A stretch of 64,000 nucleotides of DNA, from the NCBI GenBank assembly GCA_904397815.1, contig CAJFOT010000113.1:1-64000 (forward strand), in the 5' to 3' direction. Each line of letters starts with the position of its first letter. Position 1 is the stretch's first letter. Origin of the DNA: Candidatus Paralachnospira sangeri (GTDB lineage Bacteria; Bacillota; Clostridia; Lachnospirales; Lachnospiraceae). Under the pieces are notes generated by a model, which searched no databases, was not told the DNA's origin, and saw only the letters and a program-made list of their open reading frames with translations. Position numbers and translations under genes: made by a program. Positions 43,877 through 52,256 of this stretch are shown here, piece after piece.

Positions 43877-44965
43877 TCAGCGCTTGATGTCGTAACTCAT
43901 GTTCATCAGATTCCGTATGGTCTGCACATCGTCTGTGATATTGGCATCGCCGTGGATGGTGTGTTTGATGGCGCTGCTGGCTACGGCGAAGTTGACCATG
44001 TCCATGGGACGGTATTTGTGGATCATCGCGTAGATCAGGCCGCTGGCGAAGGCATCGCCGCCGCCCACGCGGTCCAGGATGTTGAAGGTGAACAGACGGC
44101 TCTCGAAGGTATGACCCTCATACCACATAAACGCTTTCAGGCTGTTCTCGCTGCCGCTGTGGGCATAGCGGATATGGCGGGCGATACATTTCAGATTGGG
44201 GTATCTGCGCACAAAGGCCTGGAAAATCTCATCCTGCTGCTCGTAGGAAGGCTGAAGGGGCACGCCGTCCTTATAGTCTCCCTTTCTGTGGTCGTCCTCG
44301 TCTCTCCACAGATGATAGGGCTCGATGCCCAGCAGCACATCCACATAGGGCAGACATTCCGTACAGAAATCCCGGGCCTCTTCCCATGTCCAGAGGGCGC
44401 TGCGGAAGTTTCCGTCGAAGCTGACTGTCAGACCCAGCTCCTTCGCCGTCTTCAGGCTGTCCATCACCAGCTTCCGGCAGTTATCGCTGAGCGCCGGCGT
44501 AATGCCGCTCAGATGAAGCCAGTCGAATTCCTGCAGCAGGGCATGGAGATCCACATGGCTGTAATCATATTCAGAAAAGGCGCTGTGCATCCGGTCATAG
44601 ATTACCTTGCTGGCCCGGATTCCATAGCCGTTTTCCAGATAATATGTACCCATCCGGTTGGTAGGCGTGTCCTCGGGATTGCTCAGGATCACCGGCGTAC
44701 AGTGCACATCGTTGCTCCGCAGCATTCTGATCGCGCTCTTGCCGATGCTGTTGTTGGGCACGACGCTGAAAAAGGTGCTGTCTACCCCCAGATTGGCCAG
44801 AGCCAGGGCAATATTCGCCTCGCTGCCGCCATAGCTGGCCTCAAAGCTGCTGGCCATCCTGATTTTTTCATAATTCGGCGGGCTCAGACGAAGCATAATC
44901 TCTCCAATGGTAAAAAATTTCTGAGGGCTGTCATTGTTCTGCAATAAAGGATTAAAATGTTCCAT
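43877..44965 (-). CDS. PfkB-family sugar kinase, KDG-kinase-like
   Basis: A 362-residue cytoplasmic kinase with N-terminal FFTIGEIMLRLSPPNYEKI, substrate-site YGGSEANIALALANLG near 45 and the PfkB signature DRVGGGDAFASGLIYAM near 310 with the catalytic Asp. The start and GGSEAN motif most resemble 2-dehydro-3-deoxygluconate kinases. No aldolase or uronate genes adjoin it, so specificity is unproven. AAGGAGCAGAT precedes the ATG. The 199 nt upstream hold a TATAAT at 45085-45090 but no clear -35. Confidence 0.85.
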   Translation of the reverse strand: MEHFNPLLQNNDSPQKFFTIGEIMLRLSPPNYEKIRMASSFEASYGGSEANIALALANLGVDSTFFSVVPNNSIGKSAIRMLRSNDVHCTPVILSNPEDTPTNRMGTYYLENGYGIRASKVIYDRMHSAFSEYDYSHVDLHALLQEFDWLHLSGITPALSDNCRKLVMDSLKTAKELGLTVSFDGNFRSALWTWEEARDFCTECLPYVDVLLGIEPYHLWRDEDDHRKGDYKDGVPLQPSYEQQDEIFQAFVRRYPNLKCIARHIRYAHSGSENSLKAFMWYEGHTFESRLFTFNILDRVGGGDAFASGLIYAMIHKYRPMDMVNFAVASSAIKHTIHGDANITDDVQTIRNLMNMSYDIKR

Positions 44966-45164
44966 ATCTGCTCCTTAACTGGTTTTGTTGTTTGTGACCG
45001 GCTATGGAATCTCATCGGGTACAGAATATTCTTTCACTTTCCCCGTCCATATCCAACTTGTATATAAAAAGATAAATTTATTATAACATTTTAACAATTG
45101 AAAATAAAGTCATTTATATATCTTTTCCTGCCGGCAACAGTTCAGCAAAAACAGACAGCCAGTT

Positions 45165-46019
45165 TTATTTCTGCCACCGCACCGCCGCAATCGCATCCTC
45201 CAGCGCCCTCAGGTTTTTCGGGACAGGCAGGGAGGCTTCCAGTATTCCCTTCTCCGTCAGCCGCTGAAACAGTTCCAGCACCACCGGCGGCTCCAGATTT
45301 GTATGCCTGAGAGCCTCATGATCGGCAAATACCTGCTCCGGCGTCCCGCTGGTCAGAATCTTCCCCTCATGAAAGAGGAGAACCTCATCCGCCCACTCAT
45401 AGGCATAGTTCACATCGTGGGTGGCCATCAGCACTGTGATGCCGTTCTCCGTCATCTGATCCACGATATGGTTGACCATCGTGGTATGCTTCGGGTCCAG
45501 GGCCGCGGCAGGCTCATCCAGAATGATGATATCCGGATGCATGACCAGAATATCCGCGATGGACACCTGCTTTTTCTGCCCGCCGCTCAGGGCGTGGGTC
45601 GGCCTGTGGCGGAATGGCGTAATCTCCAGATAGTCGATCACCGCCTCCACCTCTTTCTTTGCCTCCTCCTCCGGCACCCCCAGATTCAGTATCCCGAAGG
45701 ATATCTCCTGGTAGACGCTGGCGGAAAAAAGCTGGTTGTCCGGATCCTGGAAGACAATGCCCACCTTGCTTCTCAGATCCAGCAGCCCCTTTTTATCATA
45801 GTTCACCTCCCGGCCGCCCACATACAGCTTTCCCTTCTGAGGCCGGCAGATTCCGACGCAGCAGAGAAAAAATGTCGATTTTCCGCTGCCGTTGGCCCCC
45901 ATAAAGGCCACTTTCTGTCCCTTTCCGATTTCCAGGGAGAGGCCGTTGAGGGCATAGGTCTGATTATCATCGTAAGAGTAAAATAAATCCTCTGCTTTTA
46001 AAATCGTTTCATCTGTCAT
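45165..46019 (-). CDS. cbiO: Cobalt ECF transporter ATPase CbiO
   Basis: A 284-residue ATPase: Walker A GANGSGKSTFFLCCVG, signature ALSGGQKKQVSIADIL and Walker B IIILDEPAAALDP, all intact. It powers cobalt uptake with CbiQ. GGAGGA lies 10 nt before the ATG at 46019, which overlaps the cbiQ stop (ATGA); an ATG at 46037 is less likely. Confidence 0.93.
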   Translation of the reverse strand: MTDETILKAEDLFYSYDDNQTYALNGLSLEIGKGQKVAFMGANGSGKSTFFLCCVGICRPQKGKLYVGGREVNYDKKGLLDLRSKVGIVFQDPDNQLFSASVYQEISFGILNLGVPEEEAKKEVEAVIDYLEITPFRHRPTHALSGGQKKQVSIADILVMHPDIIILDEPAAALDPKHTTMVNHIVDQMTENGITVLMATHDVNYAYEWADEVLLFHEGKILTSGTPEQVFADHEALRHTNLEPPVVLELFQRLTEKGILEASLPVPKNLRALEDAIAAVRWQK

Positions 46020-46792
46020 ATCAGCCATCTCCTCCATACCGCAAATAAAAATAGAACTGTGTCGAATGCCGCAATCCAGCAGATCACTTTTTTCTTCGGC
46101 GGCCTGCTCTCTGAAAGCACCCGTATCCTGCCGTCATAGCACCGGGCCTCCATGGCATCATACAGACGGTTGGAGCGCCCTACGGCCCGAACCATCAGCA
46201 CAGACCCCAGCATCCCAAAGGATTTCAGGGCAGTTTTGTAATCCTTATTGCCCAGACGGCAGTCCTGGGAGATGGAAATGGAAGAGGCCACATGGAGCAG
46301 CACAAAAATGAATCGGTAAATCAGCAGCATCAGTTCAATCATCAGAGCCGGCACATGAAGTTTCCGCAGCACCTCCAGAATATCCGGCATCGGCGTGGTA
46401 AAGGATAAAAAATAAAGACAGGATACCGCGCCCAGCGCCGTCAGGATCAGCTGCACCGCATAGTGGAAAGAATCTGTGCTGGAAGTGATATACCAGCCGC
46501 CCACCGGAATCGCAAACAAATCCAGTGGTGTCCTGGACACCTGAAACATGATGGCGATAGTACTCAGCAGCAGAAAAGCCAGAGGCGCAGTCAGATATTT
46601 GATATAACGAGAGGCAGGGATTCCGCCCTTGTAAACAGTCAGAATCCCTGTTGCCGCCAGAACAATGCAGGCTACCGAAATTGAACGGCTCATAACGCAG
46701 ATGCACAGTGTAATCACCGCAAAAGCAAATTTCTCGCCGGCATTTTCATAGCGGAGTTTTGAATTGTAGCAAAGCTTATCAATTGTAATCAT
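46016..46792 (-). CDS. cbiQ: Cobalt ECF transporter transmembrane protein CbiQ
   Basis: A 258-residue membrane protein with five to six helices. The T-component's coupling motifs appear as RAVGRSNRLYDAMEARCYDG near 215. It connects CbiO with the CbiMN substrate part. The gene overlaps cbiN by 14 nt and cbiO by 4 nt. Confidence 0.92.
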   Translation of the reverse strand: MITIDKLCYNSKLRYENAGEKFAFAVITLCICVMSRSISVACIVLAATGILTVYKGGIPASRYIKYLTAPLAFLLLSTIAIMFQVSRTPLDLFAIPVGGWYITSSTDSFHYAVQLILTALGAVSCLYFLSFTTPMPDILEVLRKLHVPALMIELMLLIYRFIFVLLHVASSISISQDCRLGNKDYKTALKSFGMLGSVLMVRAVGRSNRLYDAMEARCYDGRIRVLSESRPPKKKVICWIAAFDTVLFLFAVWRRWLI

Positions 46793-47114
46793 GGGCGGGT
46801 ACCTGCTCAGAAGTCTGGGTTTCCTTCATCCACTTTTTCCGTTCTACAAAACGGCCCATGAAAAAGGCGATAATGCCTACGCCGATCCCGGTCTGGAGAC
46901 AGAACAGGAGGCTCTCCACCTCTCCCGGCAGCTCACCGCCCAGAATCTGTTCCAGCACAGGAGTCGCCCAGGGCTCATAGGAAGAATCCACCTCTTCCAC
47001 CACAGTGCTGCCCGCGTCATCCGAGCCGCCGAATTCTGCGTCCGGCCGCAGAAACAGAGGCAAAAATGCGATCAAAAGTACCACAGCGACTGCCAGAATC
47101 ACATATTTTTTCAT
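46779..47114 (-). CDS. cbiN: Cobalt transport protein CbiN
   Basis: A 111-residue protein with two membrane helices (residues 5-24 and 70-92) around an external, acidic loop containing DAEFGGSDDAGSTVVEEV and EPWATPVLEQ, as in CbiN. It helps CbiM load cobalt. The ATG follows directly on the cbiM stop codon. Confidence 0.9.
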   Translation of the reverse strand: MKKYVILAVAVVLLIAFLPLFLRPDAEFGGSDDAGSTVVEEVDSSYEPWATPVLEQILGGELPGEVESLLFCLQTGIGVGIIAFFMGRFVERKKWMKETQTSEQVPAHDYN

Positions 47115-47861
47115 TTATTTTGCCTCCTTTAAAAATCCGATTGCTTTCAGCTCCGGCTTTGCGTAGCTTTCCAGTCCCATCACAATCACCACGGTAAGGA
47201 TCCCCTCGATAATCGCCAGGGGGATCTGGGTGGGGGCAAATACTGCCAGGAACTTCACCAAAGCGCCGCCAATGGTAGTATCAGCATGATGAGCCAGGGC
47301 CATCTGACAGGCAGTCACGCAATATGTAAAAAAATCACCCAGGGCAGCTGCCAGGAATACGGATACCTTCCGATTTACATTGGCCTTCTTACAGACGGTA
47401 TAAATCCCGTAAGAGACAAAGGGACCCGCAATCGCCATCGAAAAGGTATTTGCGCCAATGGTGGTCAGTCCGCCATGTCCCAGAAGAAGCGCCTGGAAAA
47501 GCAGGACGATCAGCCCCAGTATGGAAACCGCGGAGGGCCCGAATAAAATCGCGCCAAGCCCTGTCCCCGTCATATGAGAACAGCTCCCCGATACAGAGGG
47601 GATTTTCAGCGATGAAATCACAAATACAAAAGCGCCCGACATCGCCAACAGGGTGATCAGATTTCTGTGCTCTGCCAGCTTTTTCTTAATCGACATAAAT
47701 CCCGCAATAATAAACGGAACGCACAGCACACCCCAGGCGATACAGTAGCCCCCCGGCAGATACCCCTCCATGATGTGCATGGCATTTGCGGCGGGTCCGA
47801 TGCCGAAGCTCAGGGCAAACACAGCGGCCAGCATAATAATTCTTTTTTGACGTTTGCTCAT
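47115..47861 (-). CDS. cbiM: Cobalt transport S-component CbiM
   Basis: A 248-residue membrane protein. After a cleavable leader ([20 protein letters not shown] ...) the mature end reads [18 protein letters not shown], the metal-binding N-terminus of CbiM with its essential Met-His. Later motifs include [34 protein letters not shown] precedes the ATG at 47861; longer frames run into the riboswitch. It is the first gene of cbiMNQO and is controlled by the cobalamin riboswitch. Confidence 0.94.
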   Translation of the reverse strand: MSKRQKRIIMLAAVFALSFGIGPAANAMHIMEGYLPGGYCIAWGVLCVPFIIAGFMSIKKKLAEHRNLITLLAMSGAFVFVISSLKIPSVSGSCSHMTGTGLGAILFGPSAVSILGLIVLLFQALLLGHGGLTTIGANTFSMAIAGPFVSYGIYTVCKKANVNRKVSVFLAAALGDFFTYCVTACQMALAHHADTTIGGALVKFLAVFAPTQIPLAIIEGILTVVIVMGLESYAKPELKAIGFLKEAK

Positions 47862-47893
47862 TTTTCCTTCTCCCTTCAGATGTAGATTTAACG

Positions 47894-48200
47894 AAAAAAA
47901 TCGCCTGACGGATTCTCCGGCAGACGATACTGGAAGAACAAGCGGTGATAGGGCTGTAATCGAATTGAAACCGCTATGAGCCAACCTGTTCTTACACCAG
48001 GCTATCTCTCGTAACCCGTGTAAATTTCGTGTACAAAGCAGGTTTTCTGACTCGGATTTCCTCACTGTATTTTGCCTTCCCAGTCTCCCAGTGGCCTTCG
48101 TAAATACAGCTCCTTCCTTACAGCGGCGTGACCGTGTGAGCTTTTCACTCAGCTTCCCTGCCGCCCTTTTCAGGACAGCGCTCTTTGTACATTCAATTCT
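47894..48200 (-). ncRNA. Cobalamin (AdoCbl) riboswitch of cbiMNQO
   Basis: On the minus strand the conserved blocks appear in order: GGGAAGCTGAGTGAAAAGCT, ACGGTCACGCCGCTGTAA, the B12-box-type GCCACTGGGAGACTGGGAAG, and GAGTCAGAAAACCTGC. A terminator follows: CGTCTGCCGG pairs with CCGTCAGGCG (47902-47926) ahead of TTTTTTT. Bound coenzyme B12 should stop transcription, so cobalt uptake is shut off when cobalamin is plentiful. Confidence 0.95.
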
Positions 48201-48206
48201 CTAGTA

Positions 48207-48234
48207 ATTGTATCACGTCTCTGATAAATGTCAA
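48207..48234 (-). promoter_or_regulatory. Promoter of the riboswitch-cbi transcript
   Basis: TTGACA (48229-48234) and TACAAT (48207-48212), 16 bp apart on the minus strand. Confidence 0.85.
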
Positions 48235-48284
48235 TCTTTTGGGATATGCCAAAAAAGAATACACAAATGTTTCCTTATTTTTTG

Positions 48285-48935
48285 CTAATGAGAAATAATT
48301 TCTTTAAGACTTTCGAGGCTGTCAGCTATGTAATCCGCCCCGGCAGCCTCCAGCTCCTCCCGGCTTCCATAGCCGTACAGAACACCGGCGGAATCCAGCC
48401 CGTTCTTTTTGGCCCCGATGATATCATGCTCCCTGTCTCCCACCATCAGCGCATGGCTCTTATCTGTGACTCCCGCAGCTTCCAGCACATAGGCAATCAC
48501 CTCCGCCTTATCCGTCCTGGTTTCATCCAGGCCGGAACCTCCGACATAGGCAAAATACTCCGCCAGATGATAATGCTCCATAATCTGTCTGGCAAAGGGC
48601 TCCGGTTTTGACGTGGCCACCAAAAGCATCCTTCCGCTGTCCCGCAGGCCCTCCAAAAATTCCTCCATCCCGTCATACACCCGGTTTTCCCAGATTCCTT
48701 TCTCCTGGAAATACTCCCGGTAGTATCGGATCGCCTGTCTGGCCTCCTCTTCGGAAAAGCCGCAGAACCGCTGAAAAGATTCCAGCAGCGGCGGCCCGAT
48801 AAACCGGTACAAGCTGGTTCTGTCCGGCACATCAGCCCCCGATTTTTCCAGCGCATAGGCCACTGAATTGGTGATTCCGACACCCGGGTCTGTCAGAGTC
48901 CCGTCCAGATCGAATAAAACTGTCTGATATTTCAC
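48285..48935 (-). CDS. HAD-superfamily phosphatase, phosphoglycolate-phosphatase-like
   Basis: A 216-residue phosphatase. Motif I VLFDLDGTLTDPG holds the catalytic Asp, motif II is VATSKPE, and motif III/IV are KAEVIAYVLE and ALMVGDREHDIIGAKKNG. The helical cap lies between residues 20 and 80. The start is GTG at 48935, 8 nt after AAGGAGG; an ATG further up lacks a site. The substrate may be phosphoglycolate or pyrophosphate, as for other members. Confidence 0.88.
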   Translation of the reverse strand: MKYQTVLFDLDGTLTDPGVGITNSVAYALEKSGADVPDRTSLYRFIGPPLLESFQRFCGFSEEEARQAIRYYREYFQEKGIWENRVYDGMEEFLEGLRDSGRMLLVATSKPEPFARQIMEHYHLAEYFAYVGGSGLDETRTDKAEVIAYVLEAAGVTDKSHALMVGDREHDIIGAKKNGLDSAGVLYGYGSREELEAAGADYIADSLESLKEIISH

Positions 48936-49023
48936 TGTTATTTCCTCCTTACACCTCATATGATCCTGTTCCTTCCGCCCGGCGCCTCTCTCCGGCCAGC
49001 CGCCGGACATTTCGCAGGCTGTC

Positions 49024-49725
49024 TCACTGCCTGCCGCGGGCAGAACGGACAGAGATATAAAGGCCGGCCGCCATCATCATGATTGCGATCACCTGTATCA
49101 CAGCGACAATATAGTCTGAAACAGAGCCAATAAGCGCCAGAGCACAGGCATTCATCAGCAGCCCCACTGTCAGCAGTGAAGAAAATCCTTTTTTCGTTTT
49201 ATTGTAAACCATGTTACCTTTCCTTTCCCTCAGTTCTTCTATAATATTGCGGATTCTGATACTTTCATTGATACACCCTGCAATAAAAGCGCCGATCAGA
49301 CATACCGCAGCATAGCCCATCGGCTGTCCCTGGATACCCACCCAGACCTCCATCAGAAGGCACAGTGTCTCCAGGGCCACCACCCCATGCAGCATCCGGC
49401 GGATCTTCGTGTAATGCTCAATGGTGGAATCCACATCGGTATACAGCTCAAAGGGGCCGTCGGCAGCCGGCCTGCGCAGAATGATCCAGTAACCCCACAG
49501 CTGAACAATCTCCACACCGGCATCCTCCATGAATTCCCGGTAATCATCGCTGACATGGTACAGCCTGCTGCCAAAATCCACCTGGTAAATATACTGTCCC
49601 GGCTCACATCTCTCAAACTGGTAAAACCCGGCAAAAAACCGTTTCATCGCCCAGCCCTTTTCTACCATCTGATTCAGCCATTCGGTCTCACTGTCTTTGT
49701 CCAGATACAATCGAAACTTAATCAT
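49024..49725 (-). CDS. DUF2812 membrane protein
   Basis: A 233-residue protein starting FRLYLDKDSETEWLNQMVEK, KGWAMKRFFAGFYQFERCEP and then YQVDFG, the DUF2812 pattern, followed by four hydrophobic helices in the C-terminal half. DUF2812 genes in Firmicutes very often sit behind a PadR regulator, as here with an 8-nt overlap. Function unknown; a membrane stress or efflux-related role is the usual guess. Confidence 0.85.
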   Translation of the reverse strand: MIKFRLYLDKDSETEWLNQMVEKGWAMKRFFAGFYQFERCEPGQYIYQVDFGSRLYHVSDDYREFMEDAGVEIVQLWGYWIILRRPAADGPFELYTDVDSTIEHYTKIRRMLHGVVALETLCLLMEVWVGIQGQPMGYAAVCLIGAFIAGCINESIRIRNIIEELRERKGNMVYNKTKKGFSSLLTVGLLMNACALALIGSVSDYIVAVIQVIAIMMMAAGLYISVRSARGRQ

Positions 49726-50041
49726 CTCCCAAACCCTCCATTAACTGTCCGTTTTCCAGCAGTTCCTTCAGCCGGGCCATCTCAGCGGCAAACACTTCTC
49801 GCCCCTCCCCAGTGATCACATACTCCTTCTTTTTCCGCGACTCTGTGTCCACACTGTAGATCTGAATCCATCCCCGCTTCTGCAGGGTCTGGATTGCCCC
49901 GTACAATGTCCCGGGCCCCAGGGCCACACGCCCGTCCGTCAGCTGCTCCACCTCCTGGATAATGCCGTAGCCGTGATTCGGCCGCCTCAGCGCCAGGAGA
50001 ATATAGAAAAAAGCCTCCGTCAGCGGACTGTCTCTGTCTGT
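49718..50041 (-). CDS. PadR-family transcriptional repressor
   Basis: A 107-residue winged-helix repressor with the PadR core HGYGIIQEVEQLTDGRVALG, PGTLYGAIQTLQKRGWI and SRKKKEYVITGEGREVF, and a short C-terminal dimer helix. GGAGG lies 9 nt before the ATG at 50041. It should control its own promoter and the DUF2812 gene through the ATATCG-type operators upstream. Confidence 0.92.
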   Translation of the reverse strand, partial: TDRDSPLTEAFFYILLALRRPNHGYGIIQEVEQLTDGRVALGPGTLYGAIQTLQKRGWIQIYSVDTESRKKKEYVITGEGREVFAAEMARLKELLENGQLMEGLGDD

Positions 50042-50143
50042 CATAACATCACACCTCCCCTTCCTACCATACCGGGACATCTGCATTTCACCCTCCCCGC
50101 AAACGGATATGCAGCAATTATGTTACAGGTTTCGTTTCGTCTC

Positions 50144-50205
50144 CCGATATATCATGTTACGATATATCGTACTTATAATATATCGCGCCACGATATATTT
50201 GTCAA
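50144..50205 (-). promoter_or_regulatory. padR promoter with overlapping operators
   Basis: TTGACA (50200-50205) and TATATT (50177-50182) are 17 bp apart. An inverted repeat ATATATCG-CGCCA-CGATATAT (50178-50198) fills the spacer, and two further CGATATATC copies lie downstream (50145-50170). Bound repressor would block RNA polymerase directly. Confidence 0.8.
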
Positions 50206-50396
50206 GAGTTTTCCTGAATACCATGATTCCTTTGCGTTCTGAAGATGTATTCGCAAAAATATACTGCCAATATTAAGATTAACAGAATTTTCAAATATTT
50301 TTCATACTTGCAATATAATTATTAAGCATTTAAAGATATGCTATATTTATGTTAAATAACAAAATTTTACATTTTGTTGACAAGGAGGGGAGGCCA

Positions 50397-51046
50397 TTGA
50401 ACACAAAACAGCATATGGAGATATTTGTATATTTTAGTAATCTGTGTTTTTAAAGAAAGAATGAGGTAACGATCGGAATTGCAAACCCAACTTGTGTTCA
50501 GGCCGCTGAAAACAATCAGCAAATGAACAATTATATCGAAAACTATTTAACAAGTGAAATTGAAAAAAGTGTCGATGAAAATGGAGACGCAACCATTAGA
50601 GTTACGAATTCCGAATATGGTATCAACGATATATTGGTCTTAGAAAATGATAGCAAAAACATTCTGCTTAATGGAGAGATTGCTGGATGCTTTACTTCAA
50701 CAGGCAATACTGATCCATACCTCTTCATGAATCCTACGGCACCTTCAAACGCCTCCGAAAATTGGACTTATCGTGGGACAACCGATTATACGATAACATC
50801 TACCGGGGCAACAGCTGTAGCTACAGTTCTTGGGATTTTGTCTTTGCTTCTGAGTCCCGCCATAGCGGAGCAAATCCTGGGGGCAGTTTAGCTACCATTA
50901 TAGCAACCGGAACTCCCGGCGGTACCCTGACAATCAGTACATGGGACAGAACAATCGCTTCTCAGTATTATGTTAAATCAAGTATAAAATTTACTACCGC
51001 TACAGGAGAAGTATGGGGGCCCGTTGAAACTATTCATACGCTTTAA
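50397..51046 (+). pseudogene. Broken gene for a secreted protein, low GC
   Basis: A TTG at 50397 follows AGGAGGGG but the frame stops after 18 codons (50451). The same frame then resumes, with VTIGIANPTCVQAAENNQQ looking like the end of a signal peptide, and runs to 50891. There a run of five Gs (50879-50883) appears one base short: with one more G the frame continues as GGSLATIIATGTPGGTLTIS to 51046. Restored, it is about 210 residues with a hydrophobic Gly/Ala-rich centre. No family recognised. It heads a low-GC plus-strand cassette. Sequencing error at the G-run is possible. Confidence 0.6.
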
Positions 51047-51060
51047 GGAGAAACGCGATA

Positions 51061-51249
51061 ATGACTGACGATATTTGCCGCTCTATCATTATAATTATAT
51101 GCTTTATGATTGTTATAGCCGTTATCTGGGTGAAAGAATTCAAAACTGCCAAAAGAAAAGGCGCCAAGATAAGAAGGCAACCTGCATTTATGCTATTATG
51201 GATGTTTCTCCTGGGGTGTTATATGTTGTACCGTTTGATAAGCGCCTGA
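51061..51249 (+). CDS. Small membrane protein, paralogue 1
   Basis: A 62-residue protein with two hydrophobic helices (SIIIIICFMIVIAVIWV and FMLLWMFLLGCYMLYRL) around a basic loop (KTAKRKGAKIRRQ). AAGGAG lies 10 nt before the ATG and the gene starts 14 nt after the broken gene. It is paralogous to the next gene. Immunity-like or regulatory small membrane proteins look like this, but nothing proves a role. Confidence 0.75.
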   Translation: MTDDICRSIIIIICFMIVIAVIWVKEFKTAKRKGAKIRRQPAFMLLWMFLLGCYMLYRLISA

Positions 51250-51333
51250 ATCATTGTATCTGTTTATATTGCAGCAAGAAAGACAGATGTTGAATATTGA
51301 AATCATTCATACATTTTTGGAAAGGAAATCATC

Positions 51334-51537
51334 ATGCAAGACGCTATTCGTGGCTCTGTCATTGTAATAATCGGTTATACCATTGCCACAATCATTGGTC
51401 TGGTAAAAAGCGCAAGAAAGGCAAAGAAAAATGGTACCAGTCTGAAAAAATCAACAGCTTTGTTCATAATATTATGGATGGCTTTCTGGGCTGGCTTTAT
51501 GGTGTACCATTTCCTGACGAATCCTGTCGTCCAGTGA
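51334..51537 (+). CDS. Small membrane protein, paralogue 2
   Basis: A 67-residue two-helix protein (GSVIVIIGYTIATIIGLV and LFIILWMAFWAGFMVYHFL) with a basic loop (KSARKAKKNGTSLKKS). Its layout and several positions (D-x-I-R-x-S start, ILWM, FM-x-Y near the end) match paralogue 1. GGAAAGGAAATCATC precedes the ATG. A terminator follows 46 nt after the stop. Confidence 0.75.
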   Translation: MQDAIRGSVIVIIGYTIATIIGLVKSARKAKKNGTSLKKSTALFIILWMAFWAGFMVYHFLTNPVVQ

Positions 51538-51583
51538 CATGCAAACGGAACATATGCTGTCCGCTGCAGTCATACGTAAAAAA

Positions 51584-51615
51584 GACTTCCGGAAATTTTT
51601 CTCCGGAAGTCTTTT
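51584..51615. terminator. Bidirectional terminator
   Basis: GACTTCCGGA pairs with TCCGGAAGTC, with TTTT on the plus side and TTTTTT on the minus side. It ends the plus-strand cassette and also stands 17 nt behind the tuf remnant on the minus strand, where it looks like an original tuf terminator. Confidence 0.85.
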
Positions 51616-51632
51616 CCATTTCGGCCTGTCAA

Positions 51633-51683
51633 TTATTCGATGATGGAAACAACACGTCCTGATCCTACTGTACATCCACCCTC
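51633..51683 (-). pseudogene. 3'-end fragment of tuf
   Basis: On the minus strand this reads EGGCTVGSGRVVSIIE-stop, matching the true tuf end [21 protein letters not shown] at 52257-52306. About four in five bases agree over 51 bp and the match ends abruptly at about 51684. It may be a trace of a second tuf gene or a duplicated attachment site. Confidence 0.85.
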
Positions 51684-51711
51684 ACAGTATCAGAACGGCA
51701 TATTAAAATAA

Positions 51712-52077
51712 CTATTTTGAAAACAAAGCATCATTTCTGGAAAGAAGATATACGCAATATTGATTCATACTGATTCCTTCTCTCTGAGAATGCTCTGCCA
51801 GTGATCTGTGCAGGCTTCGCGGTATCCTCAATTTAAACTGTCCGGAATAATTTTCCAGACTGTCTGGCTCATGAATCTCCACTCCTTCTTCAAGTGCTGC
51901 CTCAAGCCATGCTTTTTTTGCATCCAACGCATTTGCTATCGCACTTTCCACCGTCTCACCGCAGGTAATACAGCCGGGCAAATCCGGATAGGAAACCACG
52001 AATCCGCCTTCATCCTTATCCTCAACAATTTCCATACGATAGGACATCGCCATATAATCATCCAGCGTCTTCATCAT
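51712..52077 (-). CDS. hicB: HicB-family antitoxin
   Basis: A 121-residue protein with the HicB fold: N-terminal partial-RNase-H-like part YRMEIVEDKDEGGFVVSYPD, LPGCITCGETVESAIANALD, and a C-terminal ribbon-helix-helix/Arc-like part RIPRSLHRSLAEHSQREGIS. It would neutralise HicA and bind DNA. The ATG at 52077 lies within the end of the truncated hicA frame. Since the toxin is truncated, this is an orphan antitoxin. Confidence 0.88.
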   Translation of the reverse strand: MMKTLDDYMAMSYRMEIVEDKDEGGFVVSYPDLPGCITCGETVESAIANALDAKKAWLEAALEEGVEIHEPDSLENYSGQFKLRIPRSLHRSLAEHSQREGISMNQYCVYLLSRNDALFSK

Positions 52078-52171
52078 TATTCGCCTCACTTTCCACTATC
52101 TGCCTTACCATTTCTACATATACTTTTTTGATCGGTTCATGCCTCGGTATTGTGATTGGCATGAAATCCCA
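52058..52171 (-). pseudogene. C-terminal remnant of HicA toxin
   Basis: The frame overlapping the hicB start reads WDFMPITIPRHEPIKKVYV, then EMVRQIVESE, which matches the last third of HicA-like mRNA interferases (strand PITIPRH, then the C-terminal helix). The catalytic His-bearing N-terminal part is gone; the sequence runs straight into the tuf terminator. No ribosome site is seen at the only ATG. Confidence 0.7.
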
Positions 52172-52191
52172 GATTGTAATTAATATATTGC

Positions 52192-52220
52192 AAAAACCCC
52201 AGAAACCGAAGTTTCTGGGG
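52192..52220 (-). terminator. Terminator of tuf
   Basis: CCCCAGAAAC pairs with GTTTCTGGGG around a TTCG loop, followed by TTTTTGC, about 37 nt beyond the tuf stop. Confidence 0.92.
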
Positions 52221-52256
52221 CTAATTTCAAATATATATTCTGATAACAGACTATAA

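Noticed and set aside
43333..43895. Small open frames between the esterase and sugar kinase genes (for example ones containing SARRPLRLSV on both strands)
   Set aside because: The same peptide appears on opposite strands because the DNA is an inverted repeat. None has a ribosome site.
50762..51046. Independent small gene overlapping the broken secreted-protein gene
   Set aside because: Its first half is an out-of-frame reading of the upstream frame and it has no ribosome site. A one-base frameshift at the G-run explains both parts better.
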